39,792 bases of DNA, from assembly GCA_022769665.1 (NCBI GenBank), contig JALEIR010000046.1, positions 1 to 39,792 of the forward strand, given 5' to 3'. The DNA is from Lachnospiraceae bacterium (lineage in GTDB: Bacteria > Bacillota > Clostridia > Lachnospirales > Lachnospiraceae). The position numbers were made by a program, and so were the translations under genes. This document shows, one piece after another, positions 25,479 to 34,854 of this stretch. Under the pieces are notes generated by a model, which saw nothing but the letters and a program-made list of their open reading frames with translations, was not told the origin of the DNA and made no database searches. Numbering within the stretch: position 1 is the stretch's first letter; the number at the start of each line of letters is the position of its first letter.

Positions 25479-25506
25479 TAGTATATCATAAAAATATTAT
25501 TTGTAA
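25479..25506 (-). promoter_or_regulatory. Promoter of scfA
   Basis: Minus strand: TTTACA (25501-25506), 16 nt, TATACT (25479-25484), about 45 nt of leader before ATG 25426. The -35 lies just inside the end of the LRR gene. Confidence 0.6.
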
Positions 25507-27458
25507 AAGAGTTTTTTTAAATTTTCCAAGTCGTCCGTGTTCTGCACCGGATTGTCCTCACATAAAACAGCCATCAGATAATCCAGCTTCATCAGCGCAG
25601 CAAGGTCGGTTATGTAGTTGTCAGTGATATCCAACACCATCAGCATCGGCAGATTTTCCGTAAAGTTCAGGTTATCCAGTTCATGATTCGGTACATATAA
25701 ATCCGTCAGATTCGGTGTATATTGTGTCAGCACATCCAATACCTCCTGCATGGGAATATCACTGTCAATGCTGCCGTAATCCCAGGTTCCGTCCTCCAAA
25801 AGGGAGGAAAAGGTAGTCCGCTCCAGCCACAGGTAGGTCAGGTTTTCACTGCGTGTCAACTTTTCCGGACATAAACCACAGTTCGCCCACTCCAGATTCA
25901 ATTCCCGCAGATTCGGCAGTCCGAATACGGGACTGATATCACACCATACAAAGCTGTCTTCCAGACTCAGGTATTGCAGATTATCCAGGCTTGCGATTCC
26001 TTCCATAAATCCGCTGTAAACAGACATATCTACCAGACTCAGTCTCTCCAAGTCAGACAGACTCTTTAAGAATTCTCCGTCTCCCGAACCGGGACATTCG
26101 ATGGTCAGCTCCGTAAGCCCTGTCAGCAGTGCCAGATTTGAAAATTTATCATAGCCTTCAATAGACAGACTTTTGAGATTCGTCATTGCGGAAAAATCCG
26201 GCGCTTCCATGGGCACATCAAACTGATAATCCACCCACAGTTCCAGCTCCTCCAGTCCGGTACAAGTCATCACGGGGGAAATATCCTCAACCTGATAATT
26301 GTCATCCAGATGCAATTCCGTCAGAGTATCCGCACAATCCGCCAGCGCATCAATCTTTTTGATTTCCGTACCTTTCAGAGACAGATACTGCAGATTATCC
26401 ATTCCCGACACAAAGCCGATATCCTTCAGCCCCTGAGATTCTATGGACAAAGCAACAAGCTGGGGCATATCATACAGTTCCGAGAAGTCGGTAATATAGT
26501 CTCCGTTTTCAATATAAAGCCCTACCAGCCATTCAGCCTCGGAGATTCCTTTGATATTGTCCAGAAAGCCTGCATCCAGTTCCAGATATCCCAGTCCGGT
26601 ATATTCCGAAATGACGGAAAAATCCTGCATTCCGAAGGTGCTGTCCGTACTCAGGAAAAACAACTGTGAAACATCCATATAATTCACCAAATCTTCCATT
26701 GATGCATCACAGCTTAAAAACTGCAGATTTTTTAAATTATGCCAATCGGTTCCGTAGCTCACGGATCCCTTATCGAGATACAGATATTCCAGCCCCTCCA
26801 GACACTTCAAATCACGGGTATCCACATACACATCCGAGTATAGAAACCAATTTGAAGTCTCATCCGAAAGTTCAATCCATACAGCCGTAACATCCGAATC
26901 ATTCCACTCATAAATGTCAAGGTATATAATACTGCACAGCTCTTCGTAACTGATTTGGTCAACCGGTTTACCGAATACATCCTCCACCAGTCCAATCAGG
27001 AACTCACTCTCCGGGACAAAATAAGTACCTTTGCTGACGCCGGTACTTTCGCCGCTCTCACTGTCGCCTCCGAAATCCCTGTTCTCCCGGTTTTCTCTGA
27101 TTGCGTTGAGAGTATCCTGATTTGCACCTTCCGTGGAAGAACCTCCCTCTGCTGCCGGTTCTCTATCCATTCTGTCTGCCACTGCGTCCGAAACATCCGT
27201 TAAACCGCTTCCGGCAAGCCCGAGCCAAACAAGCGCTCCCACCAAAACAATTGCAATCACAGAAACCACAGCTGCAAACGCCTTTTTGCCGGAAGACCGT
27301 GAAGCATCGCCCTTCTCCTTTACCGGCTTCTGTGTATTTACGGTGCTATAGCCCGCGGAGCTTCCCGGGTCTCTGTATCCGCAGTCCGGGCAAGTGGGAA
27401 TTCCGTTAACTTCCACCAGCTTCTTGCTGCAGAGCGGACATTTCTTTTTTTCTCTCAT
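25497..27458 (-). CDS. Leucine-rich-repeat protein with zinc ribbon and membrane anchor
   Basis: 653 residues. The N-terminus is a zinc ribbon (CPLC at 7-10 and CPDC at 23-26), then a basic linker, a membrane helix (about 59-82) and an acidic Ser/Gly linker. From about residue 190 to the end there are many internalin/SDS22-like leucine-rich repeats (for example LQYLSLKGTEIKKIDALADC and NLTDLYVPNHELDNLNF). The plan is a cytoplasmic ribbon, a single anchor and an external LRR ligand-binding domain. No sortase motif and no cleavable signal. Function unknown; probably binds protein or glycan at the cell surface. It interrupts the usual neighbourhood of scfA and the TIGR04086 gene. Confidence 0.85.
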   Translation of the reverse strand: MREKKKCPLCSKKLVEVNGIPTCPDCGYRDPGSSAGYSTVNTQKPVKEKGDASRSSGKKAFAAVVSVIAIVLVGALVWLGLAGSGLTDVSDAVADRMDREPAAEGGSSTEGANQDTLNAIRENRENRDFGGDSESGESTGVSKGTYFVPESEFLIGLVEDVFGKPVDQISYEELCSIIYLDIYEWNDSDVTAVWIELSDETSNWFLYSDVYVDTRDLKCLEGLEYLYLDKGSVSYGTDWHNLKNLQFLSCDASMEDLVNYMDVSQLFFLSTDSTFGMQDFSVISEYTGLGYLELDAGFLDNIKGISEAEWLVGLYIENGDYITDFSELYDMPQLVALSIESQGLKDIGFVSGMDNLQYLSLKGTEIKKIDALADCADTLTELHLDDNYQVEDISPVMTCTGLEELELWVDYQFDVPMEAPDFSAMTNLKSLSIEGYDKFSNLALLTGLTELTIECPGSGDGEFLKSLSDLERLSLVDMSVYSGFMEGIASLDNLQYLSLEDSFVWCDISPVFGLPNLRELNLEWANCGLCPEKLTRSENLTYLWLERTTFSSLLEDGTWDYGSIDSDIPMQEVLDVLTQYTPNLTDLYVPNHELDNLNFTENLPMLMVLDITDNYITDLAALMKLDYLMAVLCEDNPVQNTDDLENLKKLFYK

Positions 27459-27530
27459 CCTTCTTCTCCCTCACTTTTTCTTCGGTATTTCCAAACTATC
27501 ATACACAAAAGCATACTGACGGTCAACCCG

Positions 27531-27908
27531 TCAACTGAGCATTCCTCCCAGCATTCCCCCGCCGGAGCAAAGCACAAGCGTTGTAAAAAAGGAATTTCCG
27601 GAAGTCACGGCATCTTCCCCCGCAGCGAAAGAAATGACAGCCAGAATCAGAAAATAAGAAATTCCTTCCAACAATCCCCAGACAAATTTCCGGTTTTTCA
27701 TCTTCTTTCCTGCCAGAAAACCTGCCACAAAAGTGGATGACACATAAATAACAATAATTGCAACGGAAACTGTCTTTTCACCGAGTCCCGCCTTGAACAA
27801 AAGAAGTGAGAGCAGCATTAGCAGTGCCCCCGTCAGAGCATAGGCAAATAAAAGACATTTCAGCAGAAAAAGTACCGGTACCCCATCCGTTTTCGATGCT
27901 TGTTTCAT
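27531..27908 (-). CDS. TIGR04086 family (YrzE-like) membrane protein
   Basis: 125 residues from ATG 27908 (MKQASKTDGVPVLFLLKC), with GGAGGGG just upstream; an extension to 27992 is unsupported. Four membrane helices (about 12-38, 45-70, 75-95, 100-123) with a Gly-rich end, CSGGGMLGGMLS. TIGR04086 proteins are regular neighbours of yajC, secDF and the SCIFF genes in Clostridia and of secDF-region genes in Bacillus; their role is unknown. A TTAACAT/TTTACAT pair at 11-bp spacing lies at 27926-27943 just upstream. Confidence 0.8.
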   Translation of the reverse strand: MKQASKTDGVPVLFLLKCLLFAYALTGALLMLLSLLLFKAGLGEKTVSVAIIVIYVSSTFVAGFLAGKKMKNRKFVWGLLEGISYFLILAVISFAAGEDAVTSGNSFFTTLVLCSGGGMLGGMLS

Positions 27909-27969
27909 ATCCCCCTCCGATACAAATGTAAAATTTATGTTAAAAGCATATGCAAAATCAGATGCAAAC

Positions 27970-27999
27970 TTGACAACAGCTTTTCCTATCATGTATATT
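27970..27999 (+). promoter_or_regulatory. Sigma-A promoter of the CorC/HlyC gene
   Basis: Plus strand: perfect TTGACA (27970-27975), 18 nt, TATATT (27994-27999). The start codon is 35 nt downstream with GGAG in between. Confidence 0.65.
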
Positions 28000-28033
28000 T
28001 AGGTAATCATAATATAAAAAGGAGTGGATTTTT

Positions 28034-29329
28034 TTGGATGCCCCCGGTGTCATACAACTTATTTTCTTAATTATTCTTGTTATTCTGTCAGGCTTTTTTT
28101 CTTCGGCTGAAACAGCTCTGTCAACCGTAAACCGTGTACGGATGCGGACCCTCGAGGAAGAGGGAAACAAACGGGCCGCCCGCGTCAACAGAATACTGGA
28201 GAACTACAGCAAGATGCTCAGTGCCATTCTGATTGGCAACAACATCGTAAATCTGTCAGCCTCCGCACTGGCAACAACCCTCGCCATAAAAATCAATTTG
28301 GCGGTAGGTATCGCCACCGGTATTCTGACCATTGTCATTTTGCTCTGCGGCGAAATTGTTCCCAAGACATGGGCTATGACTTCTTCGGAAAAAATTTCCC
28401 TTTCATACAGCGGAATTATATATGGTCTCATGCAGCTTCTCACACCTGTTATCTTTGTTGTGGATAAACTCTCCAACGGGATTTTGCGACTGATGCATAT
28501 CGACCCCAACAGCAAAATGGATACCATGACCGAAGCCGAGCTTCGCACTTATGTGGATGTAAGTCATGAGGATGGTGTCATTGAGAATGAAGAAAAAGAA
28601 ATGATCTACAATGTGTTCGATTTTTCGGATGCTCTGGCAAAGGATATCATGATTCCGAGAATCAATATGGTAACCGTCGGCATTCAGGATTCCTACGAAA
28701 AGGTTTTAAGCGTGTTTCGGGAATCTATGTATACACGCCTTCCCGTATATCAGGACGACAAGGACAATATCATCGGCATTATCAATATTAAGGATTTTAT
28801 TCTCTCCGATGACGAAGAACATTTTGATGTGAAAAATATTCTGAGAGATGCTCATTATACATATGAATTCAAAAAGGTTGCCGATCTTTTGATTGAGATT
28901 CGGGAAAAAACAACAAACGTTATTTTCGTGTTAAATGAATACGGCGCTACCGTAGGAATGATAACCCTGGAAGATTTGCTGGAAGAAATCGTAGGTGAAA
29001 TCCGTGATGAATACGATGCTGACGAGGAAGAACTGATTCAGCAAAAAGGAGAACGCACCTGGCTCGTGGAAGGCAGCATGAAACTGGATGACATCAACGA
29101 TGAACTGGGAACTTCCCTGGAAAGCGAGGACTACGATTCCATCAGCGGTATCATCATCGAATGTCTGGACAGACTGCCGGAAGACAACGAGGAGGTTACT
29201 CTGAAAAACGGAATTCACTTGAAAGTACAGGGAATCAGTCAAAACAGAATCAAAAAAGTATTGATGACTCTACCGGAGGAAGAAACGGAACAGGAAAGTT
29301 CTGAGTCGACAAAGGAGGAGCTTTCGTAA
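28034..29329 (+). CDS. HlyC/CorC family transporter (DUF21-CBS pair)
   Basis: 431 residues, TTG start with GGAG about 10 nt upstream. The DUF21/CNNM membrane domain (about 1-190) begins LIFLIILVILSGFFSSAETAL, with the conserved SAETA. Two CBS domains (about 205-330) include KDIMIPRINMVTVGI and VIFVLNEYGATVGMITLEDLLEEIVGEI. The C-terminal CorC/HlyC domain (WLVEGSMKLDDINDELG) completes the family order. Such proteins are linked to magnesium or cobalt efflux or homeostasis. Alone on the plus strand, with its own promoter and a following hairpin. Confidence 0.92.
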   Translation: MDAPGVIQLIFLIILVILSGFFSSAETALSTVNRVRMRTLEEEGNKRAARVNRILENYSKMLSAILIGNNIVNLSASALATTLAIKINLAVGIATGILTIVILLCGEIVPKTWAMTSSEKISLSYSGIIYGLMQLLTPVIFVVDKLSNGILRLMHIDPNSKMDTMTEAELRTYVDVSHEDGVIENEEKEMIYNVFDFSDALAKDIMIPRINMVTVGIQDSYEKVLSVFRESMYTRLPVYQDDKDNIIGIINIKDFILSDDEEHFDVKNILRDAHYTYEFKKVADLLIEIREKTTNVIFVLNEYGATVGMITLEDLLEEIVGEIRDEYDADEEELIQQKGERTWLVEGSMKLDDINDELGTSLESEDYDSISGIIIECLDRLPEDNEEVTLKNGIHLKVQGISQNRIKKVLMTLPEEETEQESSESTKEELS

Positions 29330-29330
29330 C

Positions 29331-29353
29331 AGCCCCACCCACCCGGGTGGGGC
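29331..29353. terminator. Hairpin between convergent genes
   Basis: GCCCCACCC (29332-29340) pairs perfectly with GGGTGGGGC (29345-29353) around a 4-nt loop, 2 nt after the CorC stop and 19 nt before the kinase stop. It can serve both strands; the U-tracts are weak. Confidence 0.75.
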
Positions 29354-29371
29354 AGAAAAACATATCTTATC

Positions 29372-30715
29372 TTAAGTGTATTCTCTGAAAATCACTCTGA
29401 TTTCAGTACCTTTGCCAACTTCACTGTCAAGCTCCATTACCGCATCATGTTTGGCCACAATGTGCTTCACGATAGCCAGACCAAGGCCCGTTCCGCCTGT
29501 AGACTTGGAACGGCTCTTGTCCACCCGATAAAATCTTTCGAAAATTCTCTCCCGGTGCTCCTCCGGGATTCCGATTCCCGTATCTTTTACCGACAGCATA
29601 ACCTGCCCGTAACCACATTCTCCGTTACTTCCCTTTTTCACACTCACCGTCACACTGCCTCCCGCATTGTTGTAACGAATTGCGTTATCACAGAGATTAT
29701 ATAACAGTTCTTCTATCATCTGTTTATTTCCCCTGATATAACATTCCTCACCCACTGCGGTAATCTTGACATCGTGCTTCCCGGCATTCATCTGCAGCAT
29801 CTCCGTGCAGGTTTCCGCCAGTTCAAACAGATTCAGTTTTTCAAAAGATTCTTCAGCCTCTCCGCTGTCCAGCTCGGAAAGGCGGATAATATCATTAATG
29901 AGTGTCAGTAACCTGTTCGCACTGTTGTGTATACCCCGGGCAAACCGGACAACATCCTCATCCGATGCCATACCCGTCTCTATGAGCTCCGCATATCCCG
30001 ATATCGATGTGAGGGGCGTTTTCAGTTCATGGGACACATTTGCCGTAAACTCCTGACGCATCTGTGCATTTTGCAGAATACCCTGATGCTGTTCCCGTAT
30101 CATCTTAACGAACGGCGCAAGCTCCTCATAATCTGTACAGTCACATTCCGCATCCATGTTTTCCGCCAACTGTTCAATGGGCTGAATCAGCTTCTCCGTC
30201 AGGAAATAGGCCATACCGAGGCTCATGAGAATCAGAACCGCCAGTATCCAGAGAATGGTGGGAAATGCACTACTGAAAATACTGACTATACTCTCAGCGT
30301 CCTTTGCAACGCGAAGTACATTACCGTTTTCCAGACGTAAAGCATAATAAAACGTATTGATGGAAAGTGTGCTGGAGCGCCGCACGGACTCACCTTCCCC
30401 TGTCTCCAATGCTTCCCTGATTTCCGGCCTGTCACTGTGGTTTTCCAGTTCACTGCTGTCAACCTCATTGTCATATAATACATTGCCCTTACTATCCACC
30501 ATCGTCAGTCGGATTCCGCCTTCAGCCAGTTTCCGACCCCACTCCTCAGGTATCGTATCCGCATACATATCCCGCACCAGAGTTGTGTAATCCTTCAAAT
30601 CCGCCGTCACCTGTCTGCGGAATAAGTTGTAATATACAGCGGTAACCAGTCCGGTAGTCAGCACAATTGCCAGTATTGATATAACAACAAACATCTTATT
30701 GATTCTTTTTTTCAT
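29372..30715 (-). CDS. phoR: PhoR-like sensor histidine kinase
   Basis: 447 residues. Membrane helices at about 9-28 and 150-171 enclose an extracytoplasmic sensor of 120 residues. The rest is a HAMP-like linker, H-box HELKTPLTS with phospho-acceptor His-229, N-box NLCDNAIRYN, G1 DTGIGIPEEHRERIFERFYR and G2 GGTGLGLAIVKHI. It is the last gene of the phosphate locus, 15 nt after its regulator. PhoR is inferred from context; there is no obvious PAS domain. Confidence 0.88.
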   Translation of the reverse strand: MKKRINKMFVVISILAIVLTTGLVTAVYYNLFRRQVTADLKDYTTLVRDMYADTIPEEWGRKLAEGGIRLTMVDSKGNVLYDNEVDSSELENHSDRPEIREALETGEGESVRRSSTLSINTFYYALRLENGNVLRVAKDAESIVSIFSSAFPTILWILAVLILMSLGMAYFLTEKLIQPIEQLAENMDAECDCTDYEELAPFVKMIREQHQGILQNAQMRQEFTANVSHELKTPLTSISGYAELIETGMASDEDVVRFARGIHNSANRLLTLINDIIRLSELDSGEAEESFEKLNLFELAETCTEMLQMNAGKHDVKITAVGEECYIRGNKQMIEELLYNLCDNAIRYNNAGGSVTVSVKKGSNGECGYGQVMLSVKDTGIGIPEEHRERIFERFYRVDKSRSKSTGGTGLGLAIVKHIVAKHDAVMELDSEVGKGTEIRVIFREYT

Positions 30716-30730
30716 ATGTTCATTTCTCCG

Positions 30731-31408
30731 CTACTCTTTCAGTATATAGCCCACGTTTCGTACCGTCTTAATCATAGCACCTGCTTCTCCCAGCTTCTGG
30801 CGCAGGGTCTTCATGTGCATGTCCAATGTTCTGGATTCCCCTTCAAAATCCGTACCCCAGATACGATCCAAAATCATCTCACGGGTAGTGACAATTCCTG
30901 CATTGGTGAGCAACAGTTTCAACAACTCATACTCTTTAAAGGTCAGCTCCACCGGTCGTGCTCCAACCGTGACGGCATGCTTCTCCCGATCCAGTGCTAT
31001 ATCGCCGAACTTCAGTATCTTCGCCTTCTCTTCCGGCTTGGCGCTTCTGCGCAACATGGCCTTTACCCGGGAAATCAGTTCCATAACCCCAAAGGGCTTT
31101 GTCATATAGTCATCCGCTCCGATATCCAACCCTTTCACCTTATCAATTTCCGTTGTTTTTGCTGTCACCATAATGATGGGGACCAACACGGTTTCCCTGT
31201 CCGAACGCAGCTTTTTTACAATACTTAAGCCATCCTCGTCCGGCAGCATGATATCCAGCAGAATCAGATCCGGCAACTCGTGCTCCAACGCTTTGTAGAA
31301 GTCCTTTGCCGTCTCAAAGCCCTCCACACGATAACCGACATTTGTCAGCGCAAAGCTCTCAATCTCCTGTATGCTCTTGTCATCTTCCACTACATAAATC
31401 AGTGCCAT
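30731..31408 (-). CDS. phoB: OmpR/PhoB-type response regulator
   Basis: 225 residues from ATG 31408 (MALIYVVEDDKSIQEIE), with GGAAGG upstream; ATG 31426 is an alternative. Receiver domain with acidic pocket E8/D9/D10, phospho-acceptor Asp-52 in LLDIMLP, and Lys-104 in TKPFG. The C-terminal winged helix shows the recognition-helix region SRTLDMHMKTLRQKL. This class binds direct repeats phased at 11 bp, exactly what is found before pstS and before the Na/Pi gene, so it is the likely Pho regulator (PhoB/PhoP type). Confidence 0.9.
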   Translation of the reverse strand: MALIYVVEDDKSIQEIESFALTNVGYRVEGFETAKDFYKALEHELPDLILLDIMLPDEDGLSIVKKLRSDRETVLVPIIMVTAKTTEIDKVKGLDIGADDYMTKPFGVMELISRVKAMLRRSAKPEEKAKILKFGDIALDREKHAVTVGARPVELTFKEYELLKLLLTNAGIVTTREMILDRIWGTDFEGESRTLDMHMKTLRQKLGEAGAMIKTVRNVGYILKE

Positions 31409-31474
31409 ATTATTCACACCTTCCATTAACTACATTCCACTTTAATGTATCGCATTGCCAAATGCAAGCGATAA

Positions 31475-33241
31475 TTAAGGCAATTTGTATCTCTCTCTGT
31501 ACACATGAACCTTACCCGCAAAATCAATGTTATCCTCTGTTTTCAATTCATCCAGATAAGCGTGAGGTTCCTGCTCCTCTCCCTTTTCCTGCAGCATGCA
31601 GACAGCGATGTTGGAGCAATGATCTGAAACTCGTTCCAGATTTGTTGTGATATCCGAAAGAATAAAGCCAAGCTCAATGGTGCATTTTCCCTTCTGCAGT
31701 CTTTTCACATGCCGTTGCTTGATATCCTTATTCAAACCGTCAATCACCTCTTCCAGCGGTTCCACCTGTACTGCCAGCCCCATATCCTCCTCTGCAAAAC
31801 ATAGCATAGTAATTTTTAGGATATCATGGACGGCTCTCGTAAAGACTTCCAGCTCCTTTCCGGCCTTTTCGGAAAACTGCAGTTTTTTCACGTACATTTC
31901 CTCCGCAGCTTCCTTTACATTTCGTGCATGGTCAGAAATACGCTCAAAATCGCCGATACAGTGCAAAATGGAACTCAATGTATGACTGTCCTGTTCCGAC
32001 ATATCCTTTGCGCTCAGACGCACCAGATAACTTCCCAGCGCATCCTCGAATTTGTCCACACGGCTTTCCAGTTCAACCACCCGACCGGCTGTTTCTTCGT
32101 TGTATTCCTCCAGTAGACTCATTGACAGGTTCATTGCCTCTTCTGCCAGCCCGGCCATGTTTACCGCTACGGTACGACTCTGTTCCACTGCGTAAGCAGG
32201 CATCTCCAGGAAGCGTGAGTCCAGAAGCTGTAATACTTCATCCTCATGCTTTTCCTCCGGCATATCTTCATCTCGTATCGTGAGACATGCCAGCTTTACC
32301 AACACCTTGGAAAAAGGAAGCAGGCATACGGTCGCAGCGATATTAAACACAGTGTGGATGGCTGCAATACCAAAGGGTGTTGCGGTTTCCTCCAGGAAAC
32401 CAAAGGGATGAAACGCATTTACCGCATAAAACACAGCCATAAACAAAACCGTTCCGATAATATTGAAATAGAGATGGACCAATGCTGCCCGCTTTGCATT
32501 TTTATTGGCACCCACACCGGAAATCATGGCTGTTACGCAAGTACCGATATTCTGCCCCATAATAATGGGAATTGCCGCACTGTAACCTACAGCGCCCGTT
32601 GCGCACAGTGCCTGTAAGATTCCGACAGATGCCGAGGAGGACTGAATTACCGCTGTGAGCACCAGTCCTGCCAGCATTCCCAGCACCGGGTTGGAAAAGC
32701 GGGTCAGAATCCCGGTAAATTCCGGCACATCGGCAAGGGGCGCCACCGCATTACTCATGGTATTCATTCCAAACATCAACACAGCAAAACCCAGCATTAC
32801 CGTCGCCACATTTTTCAGTTTATCTTTATGGGAGAACATGAGAATTCCCACGCCGATGATTGCCAGTATGGGAGAAAAAGACGTGGGTTTACACAGCTTT
32901 ACCAAAAAAGAGGAGCTGTCTATTCCCGCAGTTCCAAGAATCCAGGAAGTAATCGTTGTACCGATATTGGCACCCATGATAATTCCCACTGCCTGCTGCA
33001 GTTTCATGATGCCCGAATTGACAAATCCGACCACCATAACCGTAGTGGCAGAGGATGACTGAATCACCGCAGTCACCCCCGCGCCCATCAGTACGGCTTT
33101 GAAGGGATTGCTTGTCAGTTTTTCAAGAATGCTTTCAAATTTTCCGCCGGACAGCTTTGCAAGGCCATCACCCAGCATGCTCATTCCGTAAAGGAACAGA
33201 GCCAGTCCGCCCACCATTGTAAGGAAATCAAAAAAACTCAT
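31475..33241 (-). CDS. Na+/phosphate cotransporter of the NptA/YjbB family
   Basis: 588 residues. The N-terminal membrane part (about 1-320) contains the two inverted QSSS motifs of the family, QSSSATTVMVVGFVNSG and QSSSASVGIL, plus GANIGTTITS and GQNIGTCVTA. The C-terminal cytoplasmic part (about 350-560) is PhoU-like, helical, with ILHCIGDFERISDHARNVKE and TTNLERVSDHCSNIA. It imports phosphate with sodium at low affinity or may export phosphate (YjbB type). Placed downstream of phoU behind its own set of phased Pho boxes. Confidence 0.9.
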   Translation of the reverse strand: MSFFDFLTMVGGLALFLYGMSMLGDGLAKLSGGKFESILEKLTSNPFKAVLMGAGVTAVIQSSSATTVMVVGFVNSGIMKLQQAVGIIMGANIGTTITSWILGTAGIDSSSFLVKLCKPTSFSPILAIIGVGILMFSHKDKLKNVATVMLGFAVLMFGMNTMSNAVAPLADVPEFTGILTRFSNPVLGMLAGLVLTAVIQSSSASVGILQALCATGAVGYSAAIPIIMGQNIGTCVTAMISGVGANKNAKRAALVHLYFNIIGTVLFMAVFYAVNAFHPFGFLEETATPFGIAAIHTVFNIAATVCLLPFSKVLVKLACLTIRDEDMPEEKHEDEVLQLLDSRFLEMPAYAVEQSRTVAVNMAGLAEEAMNLSMSLLEEYNEETAGRVVELESRVDKFEDALGSYLVRLSAKDMSEQDSHTLSSILHCIGDFERISDHARNVKEAAEEMYVKKLQFSEKAGKELEVFTRAVHDILKITMLCFAEEDMGLAVQVEPLEEVIDGLNKDIKQRHVKRLQKGKCTIELGFILSDITTNLERVSDHCSNIAVCMLQEKGEEQEPHAYLDELKTEDNIDFAGKVHVYRERYKLP

Positions 33242-33292
33242 ACATAATCCTCTCTTTTACATAACTTTTACAGATTTTATTTTAAAGTTCCT

Positions 33293-33332
33293 ATGTAAAA
33301 TCTATAACCAGCCAATGTAAAATCTATGTAAA
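33293..33332 (-). promoter_or_regulatory. Phased Pho boxes before the Na/Pi transporter gene
   Basis: Minus strand: TTTACAT at 33326-33332, 33315-33321 and 33293-33299, i.e. starts 11 and 22 bp apart, with a degenerate unit in the gap. Spacing by one helical turn is typical for OmpR/PhoB dimers. Two more TTTACA units in the opposite orientation lie at 33256-33262 and 33267-33273, also 11 bp apart. Confidence 0.6.
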
Positions 33333-33334
33333 GT

Positions 33335-34003
33335 TTAGTAAATTTCCTTCCCTTCTATTTGTCCTGTCAGGCGAAACAGGGTCCATTCTGCCACATTTAC
33401 CGCGTGATCACCGATCTTTTCAAGATACTTCGCAATCATCAGATTATCTACCACACTGTCCGCATCCAGGGACTGGTTCCGGATTGTCTCCATCATTTTG
33501 TCCTTCATTTCATTGAACAGGGAATCCACCCCGTCATCACTGTCGATTACCATTCGTGCAGTTTCGGCATCTCCCTCAACAAAAGACTCCACAGCTTCCC
33601 GAAACATAGTACGCGCTTCCTCCAGCATACGAAGAAGGATGACATCTCCGTCTTTCTCCCCCACTGCCGCATTTCTTCTCAGAAACAGTTCAGCCATATC
33701 CGAGACATGGTCACCGATTCTCTCCAAATCGGAAACGGCTTTCAATGCTGCGGAGACCAGACGCAAATCTCTCGCCACCGGTTGCTGTTTTGTCATCAGC
33801 GCAAGGCACCCGGCTTCAATACTTCTCTGCATATCAACGATATTCCTGTCACTGTCTGCCAACAGATTCAATGCATCCCTGTCGTCAGCCTTTATCGCCA
33901 GAAGCAATTTGTTCAAACCGATTTCGGCATACTCCCCCATTTCTTTTATTTTTTCCTTCAGCTGTTCCAACTCCTGCTCAAAAATCAATCTTGGTGCCAT
34001 CAT
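33335..34003 (-). CDS. phoU: Phosphate transport regulator PhoU
   Basis: 222 residues. Two homologous three-helix bundles, each with the metal-binding pattern: SDLERIGDHVSDMAE in the first and YLEKIGDHAVNVAEW in the second. It links the Pst transporter to the histidine kinase and restrains the Pho response and phosphate uptake. AGGAGG lies 6 nt before the first ATG (a second ATG follows at once). It is 11 nt after pstB. Confidence 0.95.
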   Translation of the reverse strand: MMAPRLIFEQELEQLKEKIKEMGEYAEIGLNKLLLAIKADDRDALNLLADSDRNIVDMQRSIEAGCLALMTKQQPVARDLRLVSAALKAVSDLERIGDHVSDMAELFLRRNAAVGEKDGDVILLRMLEEARTMFREAVESFVEGDAETARMVIDSDDGVDSLFNEMKDKMMETIRNQSLDADSVVDNLMIAKYLEKIGDHAVNVAEWTLFRLTGQIEGKEIY

Positions 34004-34014
34004 TCATTTCCTCC

Positions 34015-34773
34015 TTAGCCGAAACGCCCTGTGATATAATCTTCCGTCCTCTTATCCTTTGGTCTGGAAAAGATTGTTTTCGTCTCTCCAAACTCCACTA
34101 CCTCACCTACCAGGAAAAATGCCGTGTCGTCTGATACTCTGGCGGCCTGCTGCATATTGTGGGTTACAATCACCACAGTATACTTTTTCTTCAGCCCCTC
34201 CATCAGTTCCTCAATCTTCAAGGTGGATACGGGATCCAGTGCAGAAGTGGGTTCATCCATCAACAGCACCTCCGGTTCCACTGCCAGCGCCCTGGCGATA
34301 CAGAGTCTCTGCTGCTGTCCTCCCGAAAGTCCCAGTGCAGACTTGTGTAATCTATCCTTCACCTCGTCAAAAATAGCGGCTCCCCGAAGTGCTTCCTCTA
34401 CAATTCCATCCAGTTTCTGTCTGTTCTTTATCCCGTGAAGCCTGGGACCATATGCGATATTGTCATAAATACTCATAGGAAAAGGATTGGGCTGCTGAAA
34501 TACCATTCCAACCTTTTTGCGAAGAAGCGTGGTATCCACTCTCTTATCATAAATATCCTCTCCGTCCAAAAGAACCTTTCCCTCAATCCTCACATTTTCC
34601 ACCAAATCATTCATCCGGTTAATACACTTTAAGAAGGTGGACTTACCGCAGCCGCTGGGCCCGATGAATGCCGTTACGGCATGGTTTCTGATTTCCATAT
34701 TCACATCTTTCAGAGCATGATTTGTTCCGTAATATAAATTTAGATCTTTCACCGATATTTTACTTTTATCCAT
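34015..34773 (-). CDS. pstB: Phosphate ABC transporter ATP-binding protein
   Basis: 252 residues. Walker [20 protein letters not shown] (the RMND extension is characteristic of PstB), Q-loop [15 protein letters not shown], signature [16 protein letters not shown], Walker [14 protein letters not shown] and the switch His in VTHNM. It powers high-affinity phosphate import. AAGGGA lies before the ATG; an 81-nt gap separates it from pstA. Confidence 0.97.
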   Translation of the reverse strand: MDKSKISVKDLNLYYGTNHALKDVNMEIRNHAVTAFIGPSGCGKSTFLKCINRMNDLVENVRIEGKVLLDGEDIYDKRVDTTLLRKKVGMVFQQPNPFPMSIYDNIAYGPRLHGIKNRQKLDGIVEEALRGAAIFDEVKDRLHKSALGLSGGQQQRLCIARALAVEPEVLLMDEPTSALDPVSTLKIEELMEGLKKKYTVVIVTHNMQQAARVSDDTAFFLVGEVVEFGETKTIFSRPKDKRTEDYITGRFG

Positions 34774-34854
34774 TTTTATCCCTTATCCGCACGCTTTGTC
34801 GTGCACTCAAATCAATCGTTCAATATACTTTTCGCATGAACCTAACTTTTTTCA

